The notes below the pieces were generated by a model. The model did not search any database. It had not been told where the DNA came from and was given only the letters and a program-made list of their open reading frames with translations. From assembly GCA_910579735.1 (NCBI GenBank), contig CAJTUZ010000006.1, forward strand, positions 97,289 through 161,288: a stretch of DNA of 64,000 nucleotides. Direction: 5' to 3'. Position 1 is the first letter of the stretch. The number at the start of each line of letters is the position of its first letter. Of this stretch, positions 1 to 8,379 are shown piece by piece. Made by a program: the position numbers and the translations under genes. Source of the stretch: an uncultured Lachnospiraceae bacterium (lineage in GTDB: Bacteria; Bacillota; Clostridia; Lachnospirales; Lachnospiraceae).

Positions 1-5
1 CCTTT

Positions 6-575
6 TTACAATGTGACGGAATAAAGCGTTTGGATCATTCCGTTTCGATTTTTGTTTTCCTCGCTGTCAAGATTTGACAATTGACCGAGTCGGTCTATAT
101 ATTTGTCAAGATTTTGAAAAATTTTGATGGTCAGATTTTTGTATCCATCCTGTTTTAGGAGCTGTTCGAGATGTTCTTCTCCCGCTCTGATGTCACATTT
201 TTCACTTTCCGTATAGGCGCATATCACGTTTCCTTTTACGACCATATGGCTGATCGGGAAATTTTTCTGATAAGAAGTAAAATACATATCATAAAAACCC
301 GTCAGTTTATCATGATAAGCTGAAATGCGCTCCTGCGCCTGCATGCTGCAGCCTTTGGCCTTTAGGAACATGACGGCATTAACGGCGCTTTTGCAGGAAG
401 GAAGCAGGCCCAGTACGGCAACGATCGTGAGCAGATTCTTATTGCTTCCGGTAGAATAAATGCCCATGCCGTATATGGCCAGGGACAGCGCAAAGAAAAG
501 AACCGTTCGGATCACGGAGACTTTTTTCTGGTTTTCAATGTAGCCAAAACATCCTTTATGTATTTTTTTCATCAT
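6..575 (-). CDS. Small membrane protein of unknown function
   Basis: A complete 189-residue frame whose stop lies at the window edge. Residues about 22-40 and 47-63 are hydrophobic and separated by a short polar turn (YSTGSNK), giving a likely two-helix hairpin. The remaining 120 residues are soluble and charged with no motif I recognise. Met1 and Met2 are adjacent. The start overlaps the stop of the upstream SDR gene in an ATGA arrangement at 572-575, so the two are probably translationally coupled. I do not recognise the family, and the function is open. Confidence 0.7.
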   Translation of the reverse strand: MMKKIHKGCFGYIENQKKVSVIRTVLFFALSLAIYGMGIYSTGSNKNLLTIVAVLGLLPSCKSAVNAVMFLKAKGCSMQAQERISAYHDKLTGFYDMYFTSYQKNFPISHMVVKGNVICAYTESEKCDIRAGEEHLEQLLKQDGYKNLTIKIFQNLDKYIDRLGQLSNLDSEENKNRNGMIQTLYSVTL

Positions 576-1324
576 CTGATCATTCCTCTCGTTGCCTGGT
601 AAAGCAATTTCATAGACAGACCGTATATCGATACTGCCTTTTTCTTCTTACTGTCTTGCAGCGCCTTTTTTACTACCTTTTCCGGTTTGGCCGTCGTTAA
701 TTTTTTGATCAAGTTCATTTTGCCGTATCGGCCGTAAGCATGTTTTAAAAAAGGCGTTTTTACGGGGCCGGGGCAGACGATCGTAACGCTGATCCCTTTG
801 GGTTTCAGTTCTTTTCGCAGCGCTTTCCCGAAGGAATATACATAGGCTTTAGAGGCCGCATATACTGCGAAACCGGACTGTGGAAGAAACGCGGAGCCGG
901 ATGCGAGCTGAATGATGCGGCTGCCTTTTTTCATATAGGGCAGGCAGAATTTGGTCATCTGCGTCAGTGCCAGTACGTTCAGACGTACCGTTTCCGTTAT
1001 CTCGTCACGGCTTTGGGCTTCAAAAGCGCCGTATATACCCATACCTGCACAATTGACAAGTACCGAGATGCCTGCGTTGCGGATCATCAGGACTTCCGCA
1101 AAACGGGCAAGTTTTCGCTCATCCGTAATGTCAATGGCGATGGTGCGTATTTTGATCATATGTTTATGCCTGTCCGATGTCAGTTCATAGGCCAGTTCTT
1201 CTAAAGCGTTTCTTTTTCTGGCGAGCAGCCAGATCTCGTCCGTCTTGGTAAGCGAGGCAGCAAGCTGTCTGGCAAACTCTCTGCCCATACCGGAAGAAGC
1301 TCCCGTAATAATCGCTATATTCAT
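572..1324 (-). CDS. Short-chain dehydrogenase/reductase (SDR)
   Basis: A 250-residue classical SDR. It has the nucleotide-binding TGASSGMG motif near residues 7-14, NCAG at 91-94, a serine near 142 and the catalytic YxxxK at Tyr155/Lys159. These are the residues SDR enzymes use to reduce or oxidise a carbonyl or alcohol with NAD(P)H. The overall pattern resembles the DltE/YqjQ group (COG0300), whose substrates are mostly unknown. The gene starts 3 bp after the YgiQ stop, and its ribosome site (GGGGG) lies inside the last YgiQ codons. The gene downstream overlaps by 4 bp, so these three genes form an operon. The substrate cannot be read from sequence. Confidence 0.9.
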   Translation of the reverse strand: MNIAIITGASSGMGREFARQLAASLTKTDEIWLLARKRNALEELAYELTSDRHKHMIKIRTIAIDITDERKLARFAEVLMIRNAGISVLVNCAGMGIYGAFEAQSRDEITETVRLNVLALTQMTKFCLPYMKKGSRIIQLASGSAFLPQSGFAVYAASKAYVYSFGKALRKELKPKGISVTIVCPGPVKTPFLKHAYGRYGKMNLIKKLTTAKPEKVVKKALQDSKKKKAVSIYGLSMKLLYQATRGMIR

Positions 1325-1327
1325 AAG

Positions 1328-3262
1328 TCATCCCCCTTTTTTCCGTTTGTGAATATTGCGTATCGTCGTTTTCTTCTGCTTTTTTTCTTTTGACATGGCC
1401 TTATTGGTATGATTGTGTCCAAACGGTTCTTTCGTGTTCTGCGGACGGTTTAAACGCTTCGGATTTATATTGTTTTTGGGTCTGATCAGGCATTTCGGAT
1501 CGAAGCCGATCAGATCCTTTCGTCCCGCCTTGGTGAGCGCTTCATATACCAGATCGTAATTATTCGGGTTGCGGTATTGTATCAGGGCACGCTGCATTGC
1601 TTTTTCATGCGGATTTTTACAGACGTAGACCGTTTTACCGCTTCGCGGATCGATACCGGTATAATACATGACTGTGGATACGGTAGAAGGCGTCGGATAA
1701 AAGTCCTGTACCTGCTCCGGCATATAGCCTAAGTCCCGCAGATATTCCGCCAGCTCCACGGCCTCTTTTAAGGTGGAGCCGGGATGGGAAGACATCAGAT
1801 AAGGGACAAGGAACTGCTTTTTTCCGAGGCTTTCATTTATTTTACCATATTTTCGGACAAATTGCTCGTAAACTGTTCTGCCCGGTTTGCCCATTTTTGA
1901 TAAGACTGCATCCGAAATGTGTTCCGGGGCGACTTTAAGCTGACCGCTTATGTGATGCTCTACGAGTTCTCTAAAAAAAGTATCGTCTTTGTTCGCAAGC
2001 AGATAGTCAAAACGGATACCGGAGCGGATAAACACTTTTTTGATACCGGGCAGCGCCCGCAGCTTTCGAAGCAGCGACAGATAGTCCGTATGGTCTGCCG
2101 ACAGATTCGGACAGGGTTTTGGAAACAGACATTGTCTGTCAGCACAAACGCCTTTTGTCAATTGCTTTTCACAGGAAGGCTTTCTGAAATTGGCGGTGGG
2201 ACCGCCTACGTCATGGATATAGCCTTTAAAGTCCGGGTCTTTTATCAGAAGTTTTGCCTCTTCCACGATCGATTCGTGGCTTCTTGTCTGCAGGATCCGG
2301 CCCTGATGAAAAGTCAGGGCACAGAAATTACAGCCGCCAAAGCACCCTCTGTTACTGAGCAGGGAAAATTTGATTTCGGAAATCGCCGGAACGCCGCCTT
2401 TTTCTTCATAGGAAGGGTGATATGTCCGCATATACGGCAGTTCATAAACGTCATCCATCTCTGCCGTTGTAAGCGGCGGCTGCGGCGGATTCTGAACAAC
2501 ATAGACCTGATGTGGGTATTCTTCTATCAGGGTTTTGGCTGTAAAAGGATCGGTATTGCGGTACTGAATGGCGAAGCTGTCCGCATATTGCCTCCGGTCT
2601 TCTTTCATCGATTCGTAGGCGGGCAGCGTAATGCTGTCATAAATGCCGGAAATGTCTTTGGTTTTATAGACCGTGCCGGGCACAAAGGTAATATCGCTTA
2701 CGGGAATGCCGCCTGCCAGCGCATCCGCAATTTCTATGATGGATTTTTCGCCCATACCGTATGAAATGAGATCCGCCTGGCTGTCTAAGAGTATGGAGCG
2801 CTTCAATTTGTCCGACCAGTAGTCGTAATGCGCCAGTCTCCGCAGGCTGGCTTCAATACCGCCGATGATGATGGGTATATTTTTATAGGTCCTGCGTATC
2901 AGATTTCCGTAGACGACGGCGGCATAATCGGGACGCTTATATGCTTCCCCGCCCGGCGTATAAGCATCGTTTTGTCTATGCTTTTTAGAGACAAAATAAT
3001 GATTTACCATGGAATCCATATTGCCGGCAGAAACAAGAAATCCGAGTTTGGGGCTGCCGAGGATAGAAATGCTGCAATCATCTTTCCAATCCGGTTGTGA
3101 AATGATTCCGACGCGGTAGCCGTGAGACTCCAGAACCCGGCTGATGATCGCATGACCAAAGGATGGATGGTCAACGTAAGCATCTCCGATGACATAAACA
3201 AAATCAAGCTGTTCAATTCCCTCTTTTCGCATATCTTCCGCAGATATCGGTAAAAATCCCAT
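1328..3262 (-). CDS. YgiQ-family radical SAM protein
   Basis: 644 residues with the N-terminal signature of the UPF0313/YgiQ family (MGFLPIS, then DFVYVIGDAYVDHPSFGHA). The radical SAM cluster motif CxxxCxxC is at Cys307, Cys311 and Cys314. The three cysteines bind a [4Fe-4S] cluster that cleaves S-adenosylmethionine. The Lys/Arg-rich C-terminal tail of about 50 residues is typical of the family. The target molecule is not known for the family. The start is fixed by homology; its GGAGG ribosome site is unusually far away (13 bases). It is upstream of and coupled to the SDR gene. Confidence 0.95.
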   Translation of the reverse strand: MGFLPISAEDMRKEGIEQLDFVYVIGDAYVDHPSFGHAIISRVLESHGYRVGIISQPDWKDDCSISILGSPKLGFLVSAGNMDSMVNHYFVSKKHRQNDAYTPGGEAYKRPDYAAVVYGNLIRRTYKNIPIIIGGIEASLRRLAHYDYWSDKLKRSILLDSQADLISYGMGEKSIIEIADALAGGIPVSDITFVPGTVYKTKDISGIYDSITLPAYESMKEDRRQYADSFAIQYRNTDPFTAKTLIEEYPHQVYVVQNPPQPPLTTAEMDDVYELPYMRTYHPSYEEKGGVPAISEIKFSLLSNRGCFGGCNFCALTFHQGRILQTRSHESIVEEAKLLIKDPDFKGYIHDVGGPTANFRKPSCEKQLTKGVCADRQCLFPKPCPNLSADHTDYLSLLRKLRALPGIKKVFIRSGIRFDYLLANKDDTFFRELVEHHISGQLKVAPEHISDAVLSKMGKPGRTVYEQFVRKYGKINESLGKKQFLVPYLMSSHPGSTLKEAVELAEYLRDLGYMPEQVQDFYPTPSTVSTVMYYTGIDPRSGKTVYVCKNPHEKAMQRALIQYRNPNNYDLVYEALTKAGRKDLIGFDPKCLIRPKNNINPKRLNRPQNTKEPFGHNHTNKAMSKEKKQKKTTIRNIHKRKKGG

Positions 3263-3306
3263 AGCTGTTCAAATTCCTCCATTGTTTTGCCGGCGCTTCC
3301 ATGCTC

Positions 3307-4701
3307 TTACAGGAGTTCTCTAAAGTCATGAATGTAATAATCGGCCAAAGTTCTTTTTTCGTCATCATGGATGGCGGATGTATCGTCATACACGGCGCAT
3401 ACTTTCATACCGGCAGCCTGTCCTGCCATAATGCCGTGAACGATGTCTTCAAATACCAGACAGCGTTCCGGTCTCACGCCAAGGGCCCTGGCGACGGCAA
3501 GGTAGATATCCGGAGCCGGTTTGCCTTTTGTAACGTCGCATCCTGTCATGATACAGGCAAAGCGGGATGCAAGGCCGTGAGCCGCCATAACGTTGGCCGC
3601 AAGTTCTCTGGAATTGCTTGTGGCGATGCCGAGTTTGATATTGTGCCGTATGCAGCGGCGGATAAATTCTTCGGCGCCGCTTTTCAGAGGTACCTCATGC
3701 GTATATTTATCCCAGGCCATCCGGTTCCAGTCTGCTTTGATCGTATCAAGTTCGTCCGGAATCTGAAAAGTTTCCTTGAAAAAAACCGCTGTCTCGCTAA
3801 AACTTCTGCCGCCGATCATCGTCTGTAGATCTTGAGGCGGTTTTATGCCGAATCTGCCAAGATATTCGTTATCAATGACCGGCCAGATCCACATCGAATC
3901 TACCAGGGAACCATCCAGATCGAAAATAACCGCGTCAAAATCGGTAAGCTTTATGGCAGGATGCGCCTCCTGCTTACAGACCGGGGCAGGATGGATATCC
4001 GGTTCTTTGGATTTTAACATTGTGATTTCGTCGGTTGTGAGCATACGATATTCTCCCGGTCGTAACGTGTTATCAAGTGTCAGACTTCCCATGCGGATCC
4101 GTTTTAGATACAGCACCTCGTTTCCGACGGCTTTTAACATCCTTTTTACCTGATGAAACTTGCCTTCCGTAATGGTGAGGGCTATTTTCCGGTCTTCCAG
4201 AACGGTTACGCCGGCCGGTAAGGCAGGCTTTTTTTCACCGATATCCACGCCTGTCTGTAATGCCTGGATCTGGGAAAACGTCAGAGGTTCCCGAATGGTA
4301 CATTCATAAACCTTCTCCACGTGTCTGCCCGGAGAAAGCAGTTCATGGGCAAGCATGCCGTCATTGGTCATCAGAAGAAGTCCTTCGGTATCCTTATCCA
4401 GACGCCCTACGGGAAACAGATCGTCTCTGCCGGTCTTTTGCAGTAACGACAGTACGGTCTTGTCTTTCCGGTCTTTTGTTGCGGAAACGACTCCTGCCGG
4501 TTTGTGGAGCATATAATAGACATATTTTTCGTAAACGCAGGCAACGCCGCGCAAAGCGACTTTGTCTGTTTTTTCATTAATTTTATAATCACTTTCCCGA
4601 ATCGTCTGTCCGTTTACGGTGACGAGTCCGTTTTTGATATCTTTTTTCAGACTGTTTCGTGTTCCGTATTTCAGATCGCTTAAATATTTATCCAGGCGCA
4701 T
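3307..4701 (-). CDS. RsuA-type rRNA pseudouridine synthase fused to HAD phosphatase
   Basis: A 464-residue two-domain protein. Residues 1-60 form an S4-like RNA-binding domain. Residues 60-230 form an RsuA/RluB/RluE-family pseudouridine synthase with the catalytic Asp102 in GRLDKDTEG. From about residue 254 a complete HAD-superfamily subfamily IA hydrolase follows, with motif I DLDGSLVDS (Asp261, Asp263), a cap region and later motifs (ATSN near the middle, VFEDIVHG near the end). The first half would isomerise a uridine in 16S or 23S rRNA. The second resembles phosphoglycolate phosphatase or beta-phosphoglucomutase enzymes. A single uninterrupted frame with a linker near residues 231-252 (SKEPDIHPAPVCKQEAH) joins them. 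The ribosome site AAGGATGA is upstream of ATG 4701. It is divergent from ylbJ. Confidence 0.92.
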   Translation of the reverse strand: MRLDKYLSDLKYGTRNSLKKDIKNGLVTVNGQTIRESDYKINEKTDKVALRGVACVYEKYVYYMLHKPAGVVSATKDRKDKTVLSLLQKTGRDDLFPVGRLDKDTEGLLLMTNDGMLAHELLSPGRHVEKVYECTIREPLTFSQIQALQTGVDIGEKKPALPAGVTVLEDRKIALTITEGKFHQVKRMLKAVGNEVLYLKRIRMGSLTLDNTLRPGEYRMLTTDEITMLKSKEPDIHPAPVCKQEAHPAIKLTDFDAVIFDLDGSLVDSMWIWPVIDNEYLGRFGIKPPQDLQTMIGGRSFSETAVFFKETFQIPDELDTIKADWNRMAWDKYTHEVPLKSGAEEFIRRCIRHNIKLGIATSNSRELAANVMAAHGLASRFACIMTGCDVTKGKPAPDIYLAVARALGVRPERCLVFEDIVHGIMAGQAAGMKVCAVYDDTSAIHDDEKRTLADYYIHDFRELL

Positions 4702-4721
4702 ATATGCTCATCCTTTTTACA

Positions 4722-4727
4722 TATAAT
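4722..4727 (+). promoter_or_regulatory. Possible -10 element for ylbJ
   Basis: TATAAT lies 27 bp before the ylbJ start. No convincing -35 hexamer is present 16-18 bp upstream. That would fit a sporulation sigma factor or a weak housekeeping promoter, but neither is shown. Confidence 0.3.
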
Positions 4728-4754
4728 GAAGCAACGGTTTTTATTTGGTAGCTG

Positions 4755-5711
4755 ATGATGAAAAAAGTCTTCGATTCTTTCACTCAAATGCTTTATACAT
4801 TGCTTGCAGTCTATCTGATATGGCTGCTCTTACGCTATCCTGCAAAATCTCTTGTCTATGCTTCGACAGGACTTATGCTGTGGTTTCAGAAGATGATCCC
4901 CACGCTTTTGCCGTTTATGATCCTCTCCGGCATTATGATCCGTATGAACCTGACGGAAAAATGTGTTAAACTGGTGCATCCGATTTTTTCCAGGATATGG
5001 GGAACTTCCGCCAACGGTTCATATGTGCTGCTTATGGGAATGCTGTGCGGCTTTCCTATGGGTGCAAGAGTCATCGGCGAATTGTGCCGGGCCGGAAAAC
5101 TTTCGGAAGAGGAAGGTTCTTTTTTGCTTTCGTTTTGTAATAATATCGGTCCGATCTATTTTATCAGCTTCGTTATGAGTACATTATCCCTGGAAGGTAA
5201 TTATATACCGCTTCTTATCATGTACGGCGTGCCGCTTTGCTACGGCGCGGTATGGCATCGTGTGCGGAAACTGCGCACGGATCGGCATGCCGGTTCCGTG
5301 TCATTACGTGCAGCCTCTTATTCCAAGCAGGCGGCGCCGTCACTTCTAAATGCAGTGGACGATGCCGTTATTTCCGGTATGATCGGTATAGCAAAACTGG
5401 GCGGTTATATGGTCTTTTTCAATATGCTGAATATCATGATGAAACCGTTTACCGCTCTGCCTGAGCGGTTTTTGTCATTGTGTAACTGTCTGCTTGAAAT
5501 TACGAGCGGCATCAGCAGGGCCGGAGCCGAAAACAGGCTGATGATCCTGATTCTGCTTCCGTTTGGCGGCTTTTCCTGCATATCACAGACATACAGTATG
5601 ATCAAAGAAACCAATTTATCCATTTTGCAATATTTCCTGCATAAGTGTATGCAAACTGCGATAACTGCGCTTATTTACGTCTTCTTCTCTGCCGTTTCTT
5701 ATAGCCTTTGA
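4755..5711 (+). CDS. ylbJ: Sporulation integral membrane protein YlbJ
   Basis: 318 residues, almost entirely hydrophobic with about eight predicted helices. It has the nucleoside-recognition (Gate) domain features of YlbJ/SpoVM-type membrane proteins, including the conserved MLCGFPMGARVIGEL and CNNIGP segments. In Bacillus subtilis ylbJ is transcribed by sigma-E and needed for proper spore cortex formation. Two adjacent ATG codons (4755, 4758) could start translation, and the ribosome site is weak. Its 3' end overlaps the convergent amidase gene by 41 bp. In Bacillus ylbJ follows coaD and rsmD in one direction; here it lies beside them but is inverted, which suggests local rearrangement. Confidence 0.88.
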   Translation: MMKKVFDSFTQMLYTLLAVYLIWLLLRYPAKSLVYASTGLMLWFQKMIPTLLPFMILSGIMIRMNLTEKCVKLVHPIFSRIWGTSANGSYVLLMGMLCGFPMGARVIGELCRAGKLSEEEGSFLLSFCNNIGPIYFISFVMSTLSLEGNYIPLLIMYGVPLCYGAVWHRVRKLRTDRHAGSVSLRAASYSKQAAPSLLNAVDDAVISGMIGIAKLGGYMVFFNMLNIMMKPFTALPERFLSLCNCLLEITSGISRAGAENRLMILILLPFGGFSCISQTYSMIKETNLSILQYFLHKCMQTAITALIYVFFSAVSYSL

Positions 5712-7188
5712 GAATCATGATCATGGACAGTACCATGGCGAAAACGAGCAGGGCGCAGACAAGGCATACCTGCAGGAAATATCCCGTACTGACAGGACGC
5801 CCCTGTTCTTTTGTCTCATTCTCAGGCTGTGAGTTTTCCTTGCTGCTTTCTCCGGAAACGACGCTGCCTGAAGCGCTTTCTACCGCATTTTCTTCGTCCG
5901 TTTTCTCGTCGCCGTCAGGTTTCGTGATCTCTTTGGCATCAGGTAAATCGTTACTTTCCGTATCCGAAGCGGCATCTTCCCCGTAGCGCATGGAAACCAG
6001 ATTCAGTGCATTGCTTGTCGTGTAGAGATCGTAGCCGTTGTAAGCGTTTACGATAATCTGCGGAACGACGCCGGAGGGAACGGTTATCGTAAACTGGAAA
6101 GTATCCTTGCTTTTATCGGGCCATTTTTGCAGATCCGAGAAAGTCTCTCCGCCATCATAGCTGAATGCGTAATACAGCATGCCGCTGTCGTAATCAGCGG
6201 CGGAAACGCTTAGCGTAATATCGCCGGTTTCCATATTCTGCTCTATCAGCTCGATCATACAGACATCCGGCGGTGTTGCGTCAGGTTTCATCGTCTGTGC
6301 CGGTACCGGTACGGAAATATTCTGATATCCTGTGAAGTCTTTGCCGAGACTTTCGGAGCGCAGGCCGAAATATCTTGCTACGGCTTCTGCATCAAGTCTG
6401 CCGAACGTTTCCAGTTTTTCTTTATGGTCGTAAAAGGGCATGTCATTTTCCTGGTCCAAATGACAATGTTCAATCAATACGCAGGGCATATTCTGTTCTG
6501 TGGAATGTCTTATGATCCCATAATAGTCTGTTCCGGCATCATTCAGTCTCGTTTTGATACCGCGGGAATATAGTCCGAGTTCCTGTAAAAGTTCCATTTC
6601 AATACTCGCGAAAGCATATCCTTTGCTGTATCCTTCTCCAAACGCGGATATCCACGTTTCAGCGCCGAAAAGCGTATGATAGGTGGATAAATTATAATGC
6701 AGACAGAATAAAAAATCCGCGTTTACGCTTGCCGCATATTCGCAGCGTTCTTCCAGTGTCAGATCGGTATCGTCCGTTCTTGTCAGATAAACGGTGATCC
6801 CCTCATACTGTTCAAGCTCGGCTTTCATGGCGTTCGCTGTGATCAGGGTCATATCTTTCTCGGTATAGTCTTCATATTGTCCGCCAAGGTTTTCGCCGCC
6901 GTGCCCGGGATCGATCACGATCACAACGGAATCCTCTGCAGGCGCAGGCGCTTCTTCTGCCGCGGCAGGAACCGGTTCTGCCGGCGGTGTTTCTTCTTCC
7001 GCATATACGGTCTGAAGACGGCCGGAGTACAGGCCGGACATATCTGTCAAAACAAAGATCATGCCGCATCCAAGAAACAGAAGCAATTTGGACAGCGTGA
7101 AATGCTTTGCCGTACGGGTCGTTTTCTTATTGAAAAAGAATAAGCCGGCTTCCCTGCGAAACCGGCTTATGGTAAATTTTTGCATCAT
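5671..7188 (-). CDS. Membrane-anchored N-acetylmuramoyl-L-alanine amidase
   Basis: 505 residues. An N-terminal hydrophobic segment (about 33-53) is followed by a Pro/Ala/Glu-rich linker and an Amidase_3 domain (about 87-285). The zinc-site residues are visible: His96 in DPGHGG, Glu110 in YTEKD and His164 in CLHYN, with catalytic Glu240 in LIEHCHLD. Such enzymes cut the bond between muramic acid and the peptide stem of peptidoglycan. The next 150 residues form an uncharacterised beta-rich region. An acidic linker then leads to a second transmembrane helix (about 470-493) and a strongly basic tail (KKRQRRRRK), so both ends appear anchored. It lies 6 bp downstream of the coiled-coil gene. A terminator-like hairpin sits inside codons 7-16 (see separate entry), so a later start is possible. 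Confidence 0.9.
   Translation of the reverse strand: MMQKFTISRFRREAGLFFFNKKTTRTAKHFTLSKLLLFLGCGMIFVLTDMSGLYSGRLQTVYAEEETPPAEPVPAAAEEAPAPAEDSVVIVIDPGHGGENLGGQYEDYTEKDMTLITANAMKAELEQYEGITVYLTRTDDTDLTLEERCEYAASVNADFLFCLHYNLSTYHTLFGAETWISAFGEGYSKGYAFASIEMELLQELGLYSRGIKTRLNDAGTDYYGIIRHSTEQNMPCVLIEHCHLDQENDMPFYDHKEKLETFGRLDAEAVARYFGLRSESLGKDFTGYQNISVPVPAQTMKPDATPPDVCMIELIEQNMETGDITLSVSAADYDSGMLYYAFSYDGGETFSDLQKWPDKSKDTFQFTITVPSGVVPQIIVNAYNGYDLYTTSNALNLVSMRYGEDAASDTESNDLPDAKEITKPDGDEKTDEENAVESASGSVVSGESSKENSQPENETKEQGRPVSTGYFLQVCLVCALLVFAMVLSMIMILKGYKKRQRRRRK
7130..7169 (-). terminator. Terminator-like hairpin at the 5' end of the amidase gene
   Basis: On the minus strand an 8-bp perfect stem (TAAGCCGG paired with CCGGCTTA, 7162-7169 and 7141-7148) with a 13-base loop region is followed by a T-rich run (TTCTTTTTC). 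It has the form of an intrinsic terminator or attenuator. It lies within the first amidase codons, directly after the coiled-coil gene. Confidence 0.45.
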
Positions 7189-7194
7189 ATCGTT

Positions 7195-7815
7195 TCACTT
7201 TCCCTGTAACAGATCCAGATTAATAGATTCTTCGGAACGATCGTCATAATCTACTTCCTGCAGCAGCTTTTCCACGCTCTGCGGCATAAGCTCCGCCCGA
7301 TTGGCTTTAACGACTTCATTATAGCCGTTTATCGTGTCAAAAAAGCTTTCATAGTGCGCGGTTGTCGTATTTAAGGTAGTCGTCATCAGATTTTCAAGAT
7401 TTGACAGCATATCGTCTAAATACTGCATGGCGGATGCCCGCATGCCGTTTGCTTCGATCGTTGCATTATCCAGAATCTCCTGAGCCTGATGGGTCGCTAA
7501 CGTAACAACCTCATTCGCCTGGGCATAAGCCTGCTGCATGATCTCATGCTCATTGATCAGTTCATTGGTATGTACGGTCGCTTCATTGATCAATGCCTCG
7601 GCCTTGGAACGTGCGTCATTCAAAATCGCTTCTTTGTTGGTAATGATCTTCTGGTAACGCTTGATCTCATCCGGCGTTTTCATCCGAAGTTCTCTTAAAA
7701 GCTCGTCAATCTCTTCTTTGTTTACAATAATGTTCGTCTTGGAAAGAGGCTGGTATTTACATCCGTCGATATAATCCTCAATTTCATCGATTAACTGTTC
7801 GATTCTGCTGCTCAT
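7195..7815 (-). CDS. DivIVA-like coiled-coil protein, often annotated ATPase
   Basis: 206 residues from ATG 7815, chosen because AGGAG lies 5 bases upstream inside the last coaD codons. A longer upstream frame would run deep into coaD. The protein is highly charged and helical, with heptad-like stretches (EAILNDARSKAEALINEA, AQEILDNATIEANGMRASA) that resemble DivIVA-type and V-ATPase H-subunit-like coiled coils. No Walker motif is visible, so the common label ATPase is not supported. It is encoded between coaD and a cell-wall amidase, which hints at an envelope or division role, but this is inference. Confidence 0.85.
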   Translation of the reverse strand: MSSRIEQLIDEIEDYIDGCKYQPLSKTNIIVNKEEIDELLRELRMKTPDEIKRYQKIITNKEAILNDARSKAEALINEATVHTNELINEHEIMQQAYAQANEVVTLATHQAQEILDNATIEANGMRASAMQYLDDMLSNLENLMTTTLNTTTAHYESFFDTINGYNEVVKANRAELMPQSVEKLLQEVDYDDRSEESINLDLLQGK

Positions 7816-7817
7816 CT

Positions 7818-8312
7818 TTACTCCTGTCTTGTATAACCATATTTTTCGTACACCAGTTTTCCGACAAAGTCCGGAACACATTGTGAAATATCTCCGTTGA
7901 AGCTGGCGATCTCTTTCACGCTGGAAGAGCTTAGATAAGCATATTCCAGACTTGTTGTCAAAAATATCGTATCCAATTCACCATTGGAAAGTTTTCTGTT
8001 TGTCTGCGATATCTGCAGCTCATATTCAAAATCCGTAATCGCGCGCAACCCCCTGATCGCTACATGCACACCTTTGCTCTTTGCATAATCGATCAACAGG
8101 CCGCTGAAGAAATCCACCTTTACATTCGGCAGATCTTTTGTCGCTTCTTCTAATATCTTAACACGTTCTTCCACAGAAAACAATGGAGTCTTTGTGTTAT
8201 TGTTCAACACACTTACCGTTAATTCATCAAAAATCTCAGAGGCTCTTCTGATTACATCAAGGTGGCCGTATGTGACCGGATCAAAACTACCCGGATAAAT
8301 TGCAGATTTCAT
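7818..8312 (-). CDS. coaD: Phosphopantetheine adenylyltransferase
   Basis: 164 residues, normal length. It catalyses the fourth step of coenzyme A synthesis, joining 4'-phosphopantetheine and ATP to give dephospho-CoA. The nucleotidyltransferase motif GSFDPVTYGH is near residue 8, and the family's second motif appears as YLSSSSVKE. The ribosome site GGGAG is 6 bases before ATG. It lies downstream of rsmD (67 bp gap), the same order as ylbH-ylbI in Bacillus, and overlaps the ribosome site of the next gene. Confidence 0.97.
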   Translation of the reverse strand: MKSAIYPGSFDPVTYGHLDVIRRASEIFDELTVSVLNNNTKTPLFSVEERVKILEEATKDLPNVKVDFFSGLLIDYAKSKGVHVAIRGLRAITDFEYELQISQTNRKLSNGELDTIFLTTSLEYAYLSSSSVKEIASFNGDISQCVPDFVGKLVYEKYGYTRQE

Positions 8313-8379
8313 AACTGTCTCCCATTCTTGTCACTCTATTTCATCATAAATCACTTTTGACAAAATGTCTTTATAAATT

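Noticed and set aside
1919..2764. 281-codon open frame on the plus strand inside ygiQ
   Set aside because: It has no ribosome site or family similarity, and its codons are forced by the radical SAM gene on the other strand.
7816..7881. Longer start for the coiled-coil gene
   Set aside because: It would overlap coaD by about 60 bases, and the strong ribosome site matches the ATG at 7815.
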